From assembly GCF_014836715.1 (NCBI RefSeq), contig NZ_JACSQI010000001.1:1-64000 (forward strand): a DNA stretch of 64,000 nucleotides, given 5' to 3'. Positions within the stretch are counted from its first letter, which is position 1; every line of letters starts with the position of its first letter. The notes below the pieces were generated by a model, which was given only the letters and a program-made list of their open reading frames with translations, made no database searches and was not told the origin of the DNA. This DNA is from Escherichia whittamii. Its GTDB lineage: Bacteria > Pseudomonadota > Gammaproteobacteria > Enterobacterales > Enterobacteriaceae. Below are positions 9,529-20,140 of the stretch, piece after piece. The position numbers were made by a program, and so were the translations under genes.

Positions 9529-9729
9529 GTGGAAAAATATTGTGAGTTAATACGCAAGCGGTACGCGGAAATCGCCAGCGGAGACTTAGGATACGTTCCG
9601 GACGCGCTGGGCTGCGTTTTGAAAGTGCTGAATGAAATGGCTGCCGACGACGCCCTTTCAGAAGCTGTCAGGGAAAAAGCGGCATACGCTGCTGCAAACT
9701 TACTGGTGAGCGATTATGTCAATGAATGA
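9529..9729 (+). CDS. yaeP: YaeP, small conserved protein
   Basis: This 66-aa soluble protein belongs to the UPF0253 family and has no known function. It starts at GTG (9529) behind a near-perfect AGGAGGG ribosome site. The sequence is mainly helical ([20 protein letters not shown]). Its last 14 nt overlap the start of rof, so the two genes are co-transcribed and probably coupled, as in K-12. Confidence 0.9.
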
Positions 9730-9976
9730 GACGTATCAACCAATCAATTGTGATGATTACGATAATCTTGAGCTCGCCTGCCAGCATCATTTATTGCTGA
9801 CTCTTGAGCTGAAAGATGGCGAAAAATTGCAGGCGAAAGCCAGTGATTTAGTCTCTCGAAAAAATGTGGAATATCTGGTCGTCGAGGCCGCTGGCGAAAC
9901 CCGCGAGCTACGTCTGGATAAAATTACCAGCTTTAGCCACCCGGAAATTGGTACGGTGGTGGTGAGCGAGTCCTGA
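9716..9976 (+). CDS. rof: Rho-binding antiterminator Rof (YaeO)
   Basis: Rof binds transcription terminator Rho at its primary RNA-binding site and reduces Rho-dependent termination. The 86-aa acidic protein carries [20 protein letters not shown] and [16 protein letters not shown], the Sm-like fold seen in the E. coli structure. I chose ATG 9716, 5 nt after GGTGAG. A second in-frame ATG at 9722 would give 84 aa and cannot be excluded. It overlaps yaeP and is followed by a REP element. Confidence 0.93.
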
Positions 9977-9985
9977 TTTACTTTT

Positions 9986-10018
9986 GCCGGATGCGACGTT
10001 TGATGCGTCTTATCCGGC
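9986..10018. repeat. REP element between rof and tilS
   Basis: A single REP-type imperfect palindrome, GCCGGATGCGACG ... TCTTATCCGGC, lies between the convergent rof and tilS genes and may serve as a transcript 3' boundary for both. Confidence 0.75.
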
Positions 10019-10028
10019 TTTCACTTAA

Positions 10029-11324
10029 CTAAACGTTTCTCTGCCAGACAAAACTTACACCGTTCTCATCTTCAGCCACACCTTCTTGCGTCACAAAAAC
10101 CCCTGCCGCCGCAATTAGCGTTTCGCCATAAAACAGCAACGGCGTGGTGTCGCGCAACCACGGCGGCACGCCCAGTTCCTGCCAGATTTTCTTTAACTTA
10201 CGCCCACCATTGCGCCCGACAATATGCAGCAATCCCGACGCTTTAAAACGCACGCTGACCGCTTCGTCTGCACGTGGCGGGCGAATTTCCCCGCCCGCAG
10301 TAAGCTGCACGCTACCCAGCCCCGCAGGTAATTCCAATGGCTGTTGCCACGCCTGCCACGGCACGATGGTTTCGCTTTGCCCTGTGACAGATTTAATCCA
10401 CCACAGTTGCGACTGATAGCGGCGGATTTCAAACGCGCCAAATCGCAAGCAAGGAGAAGCGTCTTCCCGCGCCAGCGCCACTTCCTGCCAGATCCGCACC
10501 AGCGCGTCGCGGGAAGGCATTGGTGCATTCAGCCCTGCCAGCCAGCGGCGGATAATAGCCGCACGACGGGAGTCACTCATTGCCACCATTGGCGCAATCT
10601 TTAACGTTCCCTGTTGCGTTTGACAGTGCGTTAAATCATCCGCCAGCAGTTCATCCAGCAGGCACTCTTGTTCGGCGCAAAGTGCGGCGCTACGGGCCGT
10701 CGCTTCGGCAAAATGTGGCCAACGCTGCTGCAATAGCGGCACTACGCGCAGGCGCAGGAAGTTGCGATCATAGCTATCATCCTGGTTACTTTCGTCTTCA
10801 ATCCAGCGTAAATCATGCTCACGCGCCCATTGCACCAGTTCTACCCGCGTGCGGGCGAGCAACGGGCGGATAAGCCGCGTTCCGGAAAATTTCGAGTCTT
10901 CCCCCATAGCCGAAAGCCCGGCAGGGCCGCTACCGCGCTTTAGCGCCAGCAGAAAAGTTTCACATTGATCGTTGAGATGTTGCGCAGTGACCAGTACTTC
11001 ACCGGGCAACAAGGTGCGGGCAAATGCCTGATAACGCGCCTGCCGCGCCTGGGCCTCAATGCCTAACCCCTCTTGCGCAAGCTGCACACGCTCAACCACC
11101 AGCGGCACCTGCCACTGCTGACAGATATTTTCACAATGTTTCACCCAGGCATCAGCATTGGCACTTAAACCGTGATGCACATGGATAGCGCGCAAAGTGG
11201 CGTCCGGATTTTCAGCCCGCCACTGCACCAGTTGATGCAGCAAAACGGTGGAGTCAAGCCCGCCGCTAAAGGCCACCAGAATCTGGCGTGAGGTGAGAAG
11301 TTGAGTATTCAGTGTGAGTGTCAT
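10029..11324 (-). CDS. tilS: tRNA(Ile)-lysidine synthase
   Basis: TilS attaches lysine to C34 of tRNA-Ile (CAU) using ATP, converting its decoding from AUG to AUA; it is essential. The 431-aa protein has the PP-loop SGGLDS (20-25), an N-terminal adenylation domain with [11 protein letters not shown], and two C-terminal tRNA-binding subdomains ([16 protein letters not shown] is typical). It is about one residue shorter than K-12 TilS. It starts at ATG 11324. Its neighbours are rof (convergent) and gloA2 upstream. Confidence 0.97.
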   Translation of the reverse strand: MTLTLNTQLLTSRQILVAFSGGLDSTVLLHQLVQWRAENPDATLRAIHVHHGLSANADAWVKHCENICQQWQVPLVVERVQLAQEGLGIEAQARQARYQAFARTLLPGEVLVTAQHLNDQCETFLLALKRGSGPAGLSAMGEDSKFSGTRLIRPLLARTRVELVQWAREHDLRWIEDESNQDDSYDRNFLRLRVVPLLQQRWPHFAEATARSAALCAEQECLLDELLADDLTHCQTQQGTLKIAPMVAMSDSRRAAIIRRWLAGLNAPMPSRDALVRIWQEVALAREDASPCLRFGAFEIRRYQSQLWWIKSVTGQSETIVPWQAWQQPLELPAGLGSVQLTAGGEIRPPRADEAVSVRFKASGLLHIVGRNGGRKLKKIWQELGVPPWLRDTTPLLFYGETLIAAAGVFVTQEGVAEDENGVSFVWQRNV

Positions 11325-11388
11325 GATAGCGCGATTTTACAGTAGAGATGCCCGGCACGTTACCGGGCAAATGCGGTAATGGTAAGCC

Positions 11389-11778
11389 TTACTGCTCATA
11401 CAGTTCCAGCGGCAGCCCATCCGGATCGTTAAAGAACGTGAAGCGTTTTTGCGTGTATGGGTCGACACGTATGGCTTCACATTTCACGTTGTTGCTTTTC
11501 AGGTGCGCCACTGCCGTATCGATATCATCAACGCTAAAAGCCAGATGGCGCAGGCCACAAGCTTCCGGTCGGCTGGGTCGTTCCGGCGGGAACGGAAATG
11601 AGAAAAGCTCAATCACGTACTGCCCGTTAAGTGCCAAATCCCCTTTCCACGAATCTCGCTCTTCGCGATAGACTTCGCTTTGCAGCGTGAAGCCGAGGAT
11701 GTCGCAGTAAAACGCTTTGCTCACCGCATAATCCGTCGCAATAATCGCAATATGGTGAACCTGTTTTAAACCCAACAT
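11389..11778 (-). CDS. gloA2: VOC-family protein YaeR (GloA2)
   Basis: This 129-aa protein of the vicinal-oxygen-chelate (glyoxalase I-like) family has putative metal ligands in LKQVHHIAIIATDY, in the VIELFSF region, in LRHLAFSVDD and in PLELYEQ. The E. coli homologue is a poorly characterised glyoxalase-type metalloenzyme. I chose ATG 11778 (MLGLKQVHH), preceded by AGGAG, over an in-frame start 105 nt upstream because it matches the family N-terminus. In K-12 ldcC lies directly upstream; here a repeat and a small membrane-protein gene occupy that place. Confidence 0.92.
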   Translation of the reverse strand: MLGLKQVHHIAIIATDYAVSKAFYCDILGFTLQSEVYREERDSWKGDLALNGQYVIELFSFPFPPERPSRPEACGLRHLAFSVDDIDTAVAHLKSNNVKCEAIRVDPYTQKRFTFFNDPDGLPLELYEQ

Positions 11779-11874
11779 AGAATCTCCTGCATTGATATGA
11801 TCCGCACGTGCATCGCTATATATTGATAATACGCACAAATTACAGGAAAGATGAATCAGACATTTATACTCGTC

Positions 11875-12003
11875 ATACTTCAAGCTGCATGTGCTGCGTC
11901 TGCGGGTTACTCGGCCTGAGGCCTCGCCCTTTCAGGGCCAACGCAAGCGTTGTTCAAAACGCCCCTGCCGTTTTGTCCTGCAACTCGAATTATTTAGAGT
12001 ATA
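11875..12003. repeat. Large imperfect palindromic intergenic repeat (RSA-like), copy 1
   Basis: The outer arms ATACTTCAAGCTGCA and TGCAACTCGAATTATTTAGA are imperfect inverted repeats enclosing about 90 bp with internal dyads. This resembles the roughly 150-bp RSA-type dispersed repeat of enterobacteria. It occupies most of the gap between gloA2 and the small membrane-protein gene; I see no convincing gene in that gap. Confidence 0.6.
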
Positions 12004-12079
12004 CTCTGATTTTAAAACAACATCTCAAACGCCTGTAATAGTGGTTGAGATGCGGTTTGGTGAGGCGCTTTGTGGGGGA

Positions 12080-12334
12080 TTACTCTACGCTATTCTTGCT
12101 AACACTCTCGGCAATGCGGCGCAAATATTCGTTATTCTTAAACGCTATCATAATTAATTCGAAAGTCATACGACAGCTTATAAGACCAATGACGGTATAA
12201 GCTAACCCTAAGATAATGTTTCCGCTAAATATGGAGAAGACACCGCCTATCAGTGTCAGCACCATAGCCAGCCAGTAAAAAAACACCAGCACATGCGGCA
12301 TAAGAAGACGATCAAATCCTAAAAGTGCTTTCAT
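12080..12334 (-). CDS. Small DUF4282-like inner-membrane protein
   Basis: This 84-aa protein has two predicted membrane helices (about 14-37 and 40-63). The spacing of FDRLL, the helices and CRMTFELIMIAFKNNEYLRR (conserved-looking R55 and E59) fits the DUF4282 family, whose function is unknown. The ATG is preceded by AAGGAT. The gene sits where E. coli carries ldcC, between accA and gloA2, with AT-rich flanking DNA and a large repeat downstream, so it may be a lineage-specific acquisition. I recognise the family only by pattern. Confidence 0.65.
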   Translation of the reverse strand: MKALLGFDRLLMPHVLVFFYWLAMVLTLIGGVFSIFSGNIILGLAYTVIGLISCRMTFELIMIAFKNNEYLRRIAESVSKNSVE

Positions 12335-12398
12335 ATTTTATCCTTAAAAATTCTATGAGCCTGATAAATTTATATTATTTTTAACCACTGTGTATATT

Positions 12399-12428
12399 GG
12401 TATATGCCTCCGAAATCGGAGTTATCAA
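12399..12428 (-). promoter_or_regulatory. Candidate promoter for the DUF4282-like gene
   Basis: TTGATA (12423-12428) and TATACC (12399-12404) on the minus strand are separated by 18 bp. The spacer contains a CTCCGA/TCGGAG inverted repeat. The element lies about 65 bp upstream of the small gene. The rest of 12335-12512 is AT-rich with no other feature that I can support. Confidence 0.35.
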
Positions 12429-12512
12429 CATGAGTTCAAGAATTTTTGGGCTGGGGAAAATGAAAGTAAGATTATCTAAATGTATTTATAATATGACTAA
12501 ATAAACTACATA

Positions 12513-12536
12513 TAAAAAAAGGCCACCGAAGTGACC
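12513..12536 (-). terminator. Rho-independent terminator after accA
   Basis: On the minus strand the stem GGTCAC / GTGGCC (one G-T pair) with a TTCG tetraloop is followed by a run of seven T. It ends 20 bp after the accA stop, so the downstream small gene should need its own promoter. Confidence 0.8.
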
Positions 12537-12556
12537 CTTTTCAGAACATTTGCTGA

Positions 12557-13516
12557 TTACGCGTAACCGTAGCTCATCAGGCGCTGATAACGACGATTTT
12601 TTAAATCTTCAGGGCTTAACACGTCAAGATCGGCCAGATCCGCCAGCAGCTGTGCTTTCAGAGACGCAGCCATCGCTTCCGGATTACGGTGAGCGCCGCC
12701 CAGCGGTTCCGGGATAATGGAGTCAATCAGTTTCAGTTCTTTCAGACGCGGAGCGATGATACCCATCGCTTCAGCCGCCAGCGGCGCTTTATCGGCGCTC
12801 TTCCACAGAATGGACGCACAACCTTCCGGCGAGATAACGGAATAAGTGCTGTACTGCAGCATATTCACTTTATCGCCCACGCCAATCGCCAGTGCACCAC
12901 CAGAACCACCTTCACCGATAACGGTACAAATAGTCGGTACGCTAAGGCGAGACATTTCACGCAGGTTGCGCGCGATGGCTTCAGACTGACCGCGTTCTTC
13001 TGCGCCCACGCCCGGATAAGCCCCAGGAGTATCGATAAAGGTGATGATAGGCATCTTAAAGCGTTCAGCCATTTGCATCAGACGCAGTGCTTTGCGGTAA
13101 CCTTCTGGCGCTGGCATACCAAAGTTACGGCGAATTTTTTCTTTGGTTTCACGACCTTTTTGATGACCAATGATCATCACCGGACGACCATCGAGACGGG
13201 CGATACCACCGACGATAGCTTTATCGTCTGCATACGCGCGGTCGCCAGCCAGTTCGTCAAATTCATCAAATGCCAGGCGAACGTAATCCAGGGTATAAGG
13301 GCGCTGTGGATGGCGTGCCAGTTGCGCAATCTGCCATGCACCGAGATCGGCGAAGATTTTACGCGTCAGTTCTACGCTTTTTTCACGCAGACGATGCACT
13401 TCTTCATCGATGTTAATATCCAGTTTCTCATCCTGGCGGCTAACCGCAGTCAGAGAATCGATTTTCGCTTCCAGCTCTGCAATCGGCTGTTCAAAATCAA
13501 GGAAATTCAGACTCAT
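12557..13516 (-). CDS. accA: Acetyl-CoA carboxylase, carboxyltransferase subunit alpha
   Basis: AccA, with AccD, transfers CO2 from carboxybiotin to acetyl-CoA to make malonyl-CoA, the first committed step of fatty-acid synthesis. The 319-aa protein has the crotonase-type core with [29 protein letters not shown] and [12 protein letters not shown], which form the CoA and oxyanion sites. Length equals K-12. It lies 12 bp downstream of dnaE on the same strand and ends in a terminator. Confidence 0.98.
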   Translation of the reverse strand: MSLNFLDFEQPIAELEAKIDSLTAVSRQDEKLDINIDEEVHRLREKSVELTRKIFADLGAWQIAQLARHPQRPYTLDYVRLAFDEFDELAGDRAYADDKAIVGGIARLDGRPVMIIGHQKGRETKEKIRRNFGMPAPEGYRKALRLMQMAERFKMPIITFIDTPGAYPGVGAEERGQSEAIARNLREMSRLSVPTICTVIGEGGSGGALAIGVGDKVNMLQYSTYSVISPEGCASILWKSADKAPLAAEAMGIIAPRLKELKLIDSIIPEPLGGAHRNPEAMAASLKAQLLADLADLDVLSPEDLKNRRYQRLMSYGYA

Positions 13517-13528
13517 AGTATTCCTGTA

Positions 13529-16500
13529 TTAGTCAAACTCCAGTTCCACCTGCTCCGAACCAATGAGGCCACGGAGATCGTTTAGTAAACGATCGCTCGG
13601 AGAGACACGCCACGTCGCGCCAAAACGCAACCGCGCGCGTGCATCCGCCCTCTGATAGTAGAGATGTACTGGAATTGTCCCAGAGCGGTGGGGTTCCAGA
13701 GACTGACGGAGTCGGTTTAAAAGCTGGTCATCAATTTGCCTGTCCGTCAGCGAGATAGCAAGCCCGCGAGCATATTTTTCCCGAGCTTCGTCAATATCCA
13801 TCACTTCGCGAGCGGTCATTTTAAGCCCACCGCTGAAGTCATCAAAGCTGACCTGTCCGCTGACGATAAGTATGCGGTCTTTTTCCAGCAATTGCTGGTA
13901 TTTATCCAGGGCGTCAGTAAACAACATGACTTCCAGACGCCCGGAACGGTCATCCAGCGTGCAGATACCGATACGATTGCCGCGCTTGGTGACCATAACC
14001 CGCGCAGCAACAACGAGCCCCGCAGCCGTGGTGACTTTACCACGTTCTGTCGGGTGCATGTCTTTCAGCCTTACGCCTCCGACATAACGCTCAATCTCTT
14101 TTAAATACTGGTTGATAGGGTGTCCCGTCAGGTACAGACCTAACGTTTCGCGCTCCCCATCTAACACCACCTGCTCCGGCCACGGCTGGCAGCTGGCGTA
14201 GGATTGTTCAATTTGCTCAGGCTCTTCGGCCAGCACGCCGAACATATCGGCCTGACCGATGGCTTCTGCTTTCGCGTGTTGATCAGCCGCTTTTAACGCA
14301 TCGCCCAGCGAGTTCATCAGCGCCGCGCGGTGTGGCCCAAGACGGTCAAACGCCCCGGACATGATCAGTTTTTCCAGCACTCGCCGGTTTAACTTTTTGG
14401 TGTCGGTACGGGCGCAGAGATCAAACAGTTCGCGGAAGTAGCCGCCTTTATTACGGGCTTCGATGATGGCCTCAATCGGACCTTCCCCTACCCCTTTGAT
14501 AGCGCCAATACCATACACGATTTCGCCGTCATCGTTGACATGGAAATGATAAAGGCCGGAGTTTATATCTGGCGGCAGGATTTTCAGCCCCATCCGCCAG
14601 CACTCATCCACCAGGCCAACCACCTTCTCGGTATTATCCATATCGGCGGTCATTACGGCCGCCATAAACTCTGCCGGATAGTGTGCTTTCAGCCACAACG
14701 TTTGATATGACACCAAAGCATAGGCCGCGGAGTGCGATTTGTTAAATCCATAACCGGCGAACTTCTCCACCAGGTCGAAGATTTTCATCGCCAGTTCGGC
14801 GTTGATCCCGTTTTTTTCTGCACCTTCGGCAAACACCGAACGCTGCTTGGCCATCTCTTCCGGCTTTTTCTTACCCATCGCACGACGCAACATATCCGCA
14901 CCGCCGAGGGTATAACCAGAAAGCACCTGGGCAATCTGCATGACCTGTTCCTGATACAGGATAATGCCGTAAGTCGGCTCCAGCACCGGTTTCAGGCTTT
15001 CATGCTGCCACTGCACGTCCGGGTAGGAGATCTCTTCACGGCCATGTTTGCGGTCGATAAAGTTATCCACCATCCCCGATTGCAGCGGCCCCGGGCGGAA
15101 CAGCGCCACCAGGGCTATCATATCTTCGAAGCAGTCAGGTTGCAGACGCTTGATCAGGTCTTTCATGCCGCGCGATTCAAGCTGGAATACCGCCGTGGTT
15201 TCCGAGCGTTGCAGCATGTCGAAACTTTTCTTGTCATCCAGCGGGATCGCGGCGATATCCAGTGGCGGCTCGCCATTCTTTGCTCGCCGCTTGTTGATCA
15301 TCTCCAGCGCCCAGTTGATGATGGTGAGCGTACGCAGGCCAAGGAAGTCGAACTTCACCAGCCCGGCGTATTCAACGTCGCTTTTATCAAACTGGGTGAC
15401 CGGATGTTTGCCCTCTTCATCGCAATAAAGCGGCGCAAAATCGGTAATTTTAGTCGGCGCGATAACCACCCCACCGGCGTGTTTACCGGCGTTACGGGTG
15501 ACCCCTTCCAGTTTGCGCGCCATGTCGATCAGCGCCTTAACTTCTTCGTCCGCTTCGTAGATCTCCGGCAGCTGCGGCTCTGCTTCAAACGCTTTCGCCA
15601 GCGTCATTCCCGGATCGGGCGGGATCAATTTCGAGATACGGTCGACAAAGCCGTACGGATGCCCCAGCACGCGGCCTACGTCGCGGATCACCGCTTTCGC
15701 TGCCATCGTACCGAAGGTGATGATCTGCGATACCGCATCGCGACCGTACATGTCCGCCACGTGTTCGATAACCTGGTCGCGTTTCTCCATGCAGAAGTCG
15801 ACGTCGAAGTCAGGCATAGAGACACGTTCCGGGTTAAGGAAGCGTTCGAACAGCAGGTCAAACTCCAGCGGATCGAGGTCAGTGATTTTCAGCGCGTAGG
15901 CCACCAGTGACCCCGCACCGGAACCACGGCCTGGCCCTACCGGTACGCCGTTATCCTTCGACCACTGAATAAACTCCATAACGATAAGGAAGTAGCCGGG
16001 GAAGCCCATCTGGTTGATAACCTGAAGTTCAGTCTCCAGACGTTCATCATATTCCGGGCGGCGCTTGAGACGTTCTTCCTCGTCAGGGAATAAAAATGCC
16101 AGACGCTCTTCCAGCCCCTCTTTCGCCCGCTTGACCAGATAATCTTCGGTACTCATATCCCCGGTAGGGAACTGCGGCAGGAAGTATTCACCCAGACGCA
16201 CAGTCACGTTACAACGTTTGGCGATCTCAACGGTGTTGGCAAGGGCTTCCGGGATGTCGGCAAACAGCTCGCACATCTCCTCTTCGCTACGCATATATTG
16301 CTGCGGCGAATAGTTACGCGGGCGTTTGGGATCGTCGAGAGTAAAGCCATCATGAATGGCGACGCGGATTTCATGCGCGTCAAAGTCGCTACTGTCGATA
16401 AAGCGCACGTCGTTGGTCGCCACGACGGGCAAACCGCGTGCTTCCGCCAGTTCCACCGCCGCGTGCAGATAGCTTTCTTCGTCCGGTCTACCGGTGCGGA

Positions 16501-17011
16501 TCAGTTCGAGGAAATAGCGATCCGGGAAGTGCTCTTCATAAAACGCTACGCACTCGTCCACCAGTGCGCCGTTACCACGCAAAAGGCTGCGCCCAACGTC
16601 GCCCATGCGCCCGCCGGAAAGGAGGATCAGCCCTTCGTTTAATTCGATAAGCCAGTTGCGATCGATGATCGGCCCGGCAGCACCGTAACCGCGCTGATAC
16701 GCTTTTGAGATCAGCAACGTCAGATTCTGATAGCCGGTATTGTTCGCCGCCAGTACCGTCAGGTGGGTTAATTCATCCCCCAGCAGTTCGCTCTGGACAT
16801 TAAAATCCGCCCCGACGATGGGCTTAATCCCTGCGCCATGTCCCGCTCCGTAGAACTTCACCAGACCGCAAAGGTTGGTGAAATCGGTGATCGCCAGTGC
16901 AGGCATACCCAACGCCGCCGCCTTTTTTACCAGCGGCGCGGTTTTGGCCAGGCCATCGATCATCGAGTAGTCGCTGTGCACCCGCAGGTGTACGAAACGT
17001 GGTTCAGACAT
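13529..17011 (-). CDS. dnaE: DNA polymerase III subunit alpha
   Basis: DnaE is the replicative polymerase subunit of the Pol III core. The 1160-aa protein has an N-terminal PHP domain ([17 protein letters not shown]), the C-family catalytic centre with PDFDVDFC (D401, D403) and a third Asp near residue 555. A helix-hairpin-helix region and an OB-fold ([10 protein letters not shown]) precede the C-terminal tau-binding segment. Length equals K-12. It lies between rnhB and accA in the conserved lpxB-rnhB-dnaE-accA order. Confidence 0.99.
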   Translation of the reverse strand: MSEPRFVHLRVHSDYSMIDGLAKTAPLVKKAAALGMPALAITDFTNLCGLVKFYGAGHGAGIKPIVGADFNVQSELLGDELTHLTVLAANNTGYQNLTLLISKAYQRGYGAAGPIIDRNWLIELNEGLILLSGGRMGDVGRSLLRGNGALVDECVAFYEEHFPDRYFLELIRTGRPDEESYLHAAVELAEARGLPVVATNDVRFIDSSDFDAHEIRVAIHDGFTLDDPKRPRNYSPQQYMRSEEEMCELFADIPEALANTVEIAKRCNVTVRLGEYFLPQFPTGDMSTEDYLVKRAKEGLEERLAFLFPDEEERLKRRPEYDERLETELQVINQMGFPGYFLIVMEFIQWSKDNGVPVGPGRGSGAGSLVAYALKITDLDPLEFDLLFERFLNPERVSMPDFDVDFCMEKRDQVIEHVADMYGRDAVSQIITFGTMAAKAVIRDVGRVLGHPYGFVDRISKLIPPDPGMTLAKAFEAEPQLPEIYEADEEVKALIDMARKLEGVTRNAGKHAGGVVIAPTKITDFAPLYCDEEGKHPVTQFDKSDVEYAGLVKFDFLGLRTLTIINWALEMINKRRAKNGEPPLDIAAIPLDDKKSFDMLQRSETTAVFQLESRGMKDLIKRLQPDCFEDMIALVALFRPGPLQSGMVDNFIDRKHGREEISYPDVQWQHESLKPVLEPTYGIILYQEQVMQIAQVLSGYTLGGADMLRRAMGKKKPEEMAKQRSVFAEGAEKNGINAELAMKIFDLVEKFAGYGFNKSHSAAYALVSYQTLWLKAHYPAEFMAAVMTADMDNTEKVVGLVDECWRMGLKILPPDINSGLYHFHVNDDGEIVYGIGAIKGVGEGPIEAIIEARNKGGYFRELFDLCARTDTKKLNRRVLEKLIMSGAFDRLGPHRAALMNSLGDALKAADQHAKAEAIGQADMFGVLAEEPEQIEQSYASCQPWPEQVVLDGERETLGLYLTGHPINQYLKEIERYVGGVRLKDMHPTERGKVTTAAGLVVAARVMVTKRGNRIGICTLDDRSGRLEVMLFTDALDKYQQLLEKDRILIVSGQVSFDDFSGGLKMTAREVMDIDEAREKYARGLAISLTDRQIDDQLLNRLRQSLEPHRSGTIPVHLYYQRADARARLRFGATWRVSPSDRLLNDLRGLIGSEQVELEFD

Positions 17012-17047
17012 CTTCAGATTCCGGTTTACTTAATCTCGACACAAGAA

Positions 17048-17644
17048 TCAGGACGCAAGTCCCAGTGCGCGTTTGACAGGGCCAAAGCTGCGCCGATGGT
17101 GTTCGGTCGCGCCGTGTTCGGCCAGTTTTTCCAGATGAAAAGCGGTTGGATACCCTTTGTGTTGGGCAAAACCATATTGTGGATAAACGATGTCCAGCGC
17201 CGCCAATTCAGCGTCGCGCGTCACTTTCGCCAGGATAGACGCAGCGCTGATCTCTGGCACACGGCTGTCGCCTTTCACCACTGCCATCGACGGCATCGGC
17301 AATTTCGGACAGCGGTTGCCATCAACCAACACATATTCCGGCGCAATATGCAGCCCCGCAACCGCACGCTGCATCGCCAGCATGGTCGCGTGTAGAATAT
17401 TTAGTTTGTCGATTTCATGAGGTTCCGCGCGGCCCAGACTCCAGCTTAACGCCTTCTCTTTGATCTCTTCGTAGAGCGCCAGACGGCGTTTTTCACTCAG
17501 CTTTTTAGAATCATTTAGCCCGACTATCGGGCGCGCCGGGTCGAGGATCACGGCAGCGGTAACGACCGCGCCAACCAACGGCCCGCGCCCAACTTCATCC
17601 ACACCCGCAACCAGGTTCGTGTGCGGATAGACAAATTCGATCAT
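17048..17644 (-). CDS. rnhB: Ribonuclease HII
   Basis: RnhB cleaves RNA-DNA hybrids and incises at single ribonucleotides embedded in DNA, starting ribonucleotide excision repair. The 198-aa protein has the type-2 RNase H motif [12 protein letters not shown] (D16, E17), further acidic residues in the YVLVDGN segment, and [12 protein letters not shown]. It overlaps the lpxB stop by 4 nt (ATGA), so it is translationally coupled. Length equals K-12. Confidence 0.97.
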   Translation of the reverse strand: MIEFVYPHTNLVAGVDEVGRGPLVGAVVTAAVILDPARPIVGLNDSKKLSEKRRLALYEEIKEKALSWSLGRAEPHEIDKLNILHATMLAMQRAVAGLHIAPEYVLVDGNRCPKLPMPSMAVVKGDSRVPEISAASILAKVTRDAELAALDIVYPQYGFAQHKGYPTAFHLEKLAEHGATEHHRRSFGPVKRALGLAS

Positions 17645-18789
17645 TGTGCTAACTCCAGAACGGCTTGTGCCGCCTGCTCATCGGCATTGCAGCGGATCTG
17701 CTGATGCAGTTCGCGGAAAGTGTCGTGCATCGCATGGCTGGTTTTTCCGTTCGCCAACAGCGGTAACAGCGCCGCAGCCAGTTTTTGCGGCTCACACTCT
17801 TCCTGCAATAACTCTTTGACTAACTCTCTGCCCGCCAGCAAATTTGGCAGAGAGACATAATCAGTTTTCACCAGCCGTTTCGCCAGCCAGAAAGTAAAAG
17901 GCTTCATGCGATATCCCACTACCATCGGGCATTTCGCCAGCATGCACTCCAGTGCTGCCGTACCCGACGCCAGTAACGCCGCATCGCTGGCGACCATCGC
18001 CTCACAGCCCATTCCATCCAGCAGATGAACCGAAAGGTCTGGCGCGACTTCAGCTTTGATGCGTTCAAACTGCTCGCGGCGTTTGGCATTCACCAACGGC
18101 ACCACGATCTCGAGATCCGGATATGTCTGGCGCAAAAGCAGCGCCGTTTTCAGGAAATCGGCACTAAGCATCTCCACTTCCGCGCCACGACTGCCAGGCA
18201 ACAACGCCAGACAGTGGGCATCGTGAGAGATCCCCAGCACATCACGGGCGGTGTTTTTATCTGGATCTAACGGCATGGCATCAGCCATGGTGTGGCCGAT
18301 AAAACGGCACGGCACGTTATATTTGTCGTAAAACGCTTTTTCGAAAGGCAGAAATGCGAGCACCAGATCGGTGGCTCTGCCTATTTTGAAAACGCGTTTC
18401 TGTCGCCACGCCCAGACGGACGGACTGACATAATGAATGGTTTTGATACCCTGCTTTTTAAGGTTACCTTCGAGGGTAATATTGAAGTCAGGCGCATCAA
18501 TGCCAACAAAAACATCTGGCTTCAGTTCGCCAAAACGCTTTGTCAGATCGGCACGAATATGCAGTAAGCGACGCAGACGACCGAGCACTTCCACAATGCC
18601 CATCACCGCCAGCTCTTCCATTTCGTACCAGGCTTCGCAGCCTTCGGCCTGCATCCGTGGCCCGGCAACACCAACAAAGCGGGCATTGGGCACACGTTCT
18701 TTCAGAGCGCGGATTAAACCGGCCCCCAGGATATCGCCGGAGGTTTCTCCGGCGACCAGGGCAATCGTTAATGGACGCTGTTCAGTCAT
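17641..18789 (-). CDS. lpxB: Lipid-A-disaccharide synthase
   Basis: LpxB joins 2,3-diacylglucosamine-1-phosphate and its UDP form to make the lipid A disaccharide on the inner-membrane surface. It is a GT19 glycosyltransferase of 382 aa with the N-terminal [13 protein letters not shown], the VGIDAPDFN segment and [11 protein letters not shown] in the C-terminal nucleotide-binding lobe. The start codon shares one base with the lpxA stop (TAATG), and rnhB overlaps its end. Confidence 0.98.
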   Translation of the reverse strand: MTEQRPLTIALVAGETSGDILGAGLIRALKERVPNARFVGVAGPRMQAEGCEAWYEMEELAVMGIVEVLGRLRRLLHIRADLTKRFGELKPDVFVGIDAPDFNITLEGNLKKQGIKTIHYVSPSVWAWRQKRVFKIGRATDLVLAFLPFEKAFYDKYNVPCRFIGHTMADAMPLDPDKNTARDVLGISHDAHCLALLPGSRGAEVEMLSADFLKTALLLRQTYPDLEIVVPLVNAKRREQFERIKAEVAPDLSVHLLDGMGCEAMVASDAALLASGTAALECMLAKCPMVVGYRMKPFTFWLAKRLVKTDYVSLPNLLAGRELVKELLQEECEPQKLAAALLPLLANGKTSHAMHDTFRELHQQIRCNADEQAAQAVLELAQ

Positions 18790-19577
18790 TAACGAATCAG
18801 ACCGCGCGTTGAGCGTGCAAAGAAATCGGTAAAAGCTTTCACTTCCGGATACGTTTCCGCAAGTTCAGCAATTTCCGGTTTCACTTCATCGAGCGTTTTA
18901 CCGCTGCGATAAATCAGCTTATACGCATTGCGGATAGCGGTAATCGCCTCGCGGCTGAATCCGCGGCGCTTCAGCCCTTCGATGTTGACACCGAATGGCG
19001 TTGCGTGGTTACCCTGCGCAATGACATAAGGAGGGACGTCCTGCGCCACACCGGAGCAGCCGCCAACCATCACGTGCGCACCAATGATGCAGAACTGATG
19101 GACTGCGGTCATGCCGCCGATGATCGCGAAGTCGTCTACCGATACGTGCCCCGCCAGCGTTGCGTTGTTGGCGAGAATACAGCGGTTACCTACCGTACAA
19201 TCGTGCGCAATGTGCGCGTTGATCATCAGTAAGTTGTCGCTGCCCACCTTCGTCAATCCACCGCCCTGGACTGTGCCACGATGAATGGTGACGCTTTCGC
19301 GAATGCGGTTACGATCGCCGATTTCCACGCGGGTCGGTTCGCCAGCATATTTCAGATCCTGGTTAACTTCACCGATGGAGGCGAACTGATAAATCTCATT
19401 GTCGCGGCCAATTTTAGTATGACCATTCACGACAACGTGAGATTTCAGTACGGTACCCTCACCAATTTCGACATGGGGTCCAACGATACAAAAAGGACCA
19501 ATGTGGGCGTTGGCGCCAATCGACGCACCTTCTTCCACAATGGCGGTTGGATGCACAAAGGCGGATTTATCAATCAC
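18789..19577 (-). CDS. lpxA: UDP-N-acetylglucosamine acyltransferase
   Basis: LpxA adds an R-3-hydroxymyristoyl group from ACP to UDP-GlcNAc, the first step of lipid A synthesis. The 262-aa protein is a left-handed beta-helix built of hexapeptide repeats (for example [16 protein letters not shown]) with the catalytic base H125 in [12 protein letters not shown]. The C-terminal helices begin near GLKRRGFS. It is 3 bp downstream of fabZ and coupled to lpxB. Confidence 0.98.
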
Positions 19578-19580
19578 GTA

Positions 19581-20036
19581 TCAGGCCTCCCGGCTACGAG
19601 CACACATCATCGTTGCTTCGCAAACTACTTTACCGTCGACCAGAGCAACCCCTTTAAAACGGGTCAGGCCGCGGCGCGTTTTTTCGAAAGTGACTTCCAT
19701 GATCATTTGATCGCCAGGCACAACCGGGCGCTTGAAGCGCGCTTCGTCAATACCAGCGAAATAGTACAGCTCGCCCGGTTCCAGTTTTCCTACGCTTTTA
19801 AACGCCAGAATACCTGTTGCCTGTGCCATAGCTTCCAGAATCAGCACACCCGGGAAAATCGGTTTTCCAGGAAAATGCCCCTGGAAGAATGGCTCATTGA
19901 CAGAGACATTTTTTACTGCGCGCAGAAAACGACCTTCTTCAAAATCCAGCACGCGATCCACCAGTAAGAACGGGAAACGGTGCGGCAGAAGTTCTAAAAT
20001 CTCTTCAATCTGCAGAGTATGAGTGTTAGTAGTCAA
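19581..20036 (-). CDS. fabZ: 3-hydroxyacyl-ACP dehydratase FabZ
   Basis: FabZ dehydrates beta-hydroxyacyl-ACP in fatty-acid elongation and competes with LpxA/LpxD for hydroxymyristoyl-ACP. The 151-aa hot-dog fold protein has catalytic H54 ([14 protein letters not shown]) and E68 (ILEAMAQ). I chose the TTG start at 20036, 31 codons inside the longer open frame, because it follows GGAAGAG and gives the known 151-aa protein. It lies between lpxD and lpxA. Confidence 0.97.
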
Positions 20037-20140
20037 GATACTCTTCCTGTCAAAATATAAGAAACGACAATAATAACACGGCCTGCCGCAATCGTAAGAA
20101 TGAGACAGGCCGTAAAGTTTGGCGAACAAAAGATGGAACG

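Noticed and set aside
11808-12157. Two small plus-strand open frames in the accA-gloA2 gap
   Set aside because: They read through the palindromic repeat, have Cys/Arg-rich random composition and no credible start.
12689-13585. A 298-aa plus-strand open frame over accA
   Set aside because: It is antisense to accA and the dnaE end, with no ribosome site and no domain.
14732-15910. A 392-aa open frame on the plus strand
   Set aside because: It is wholly antisense to dnaE, has no ribosome site or recognisable domain and an Arg/His/Gln-rich composition typical of antisense shadows of GC-rich codons.
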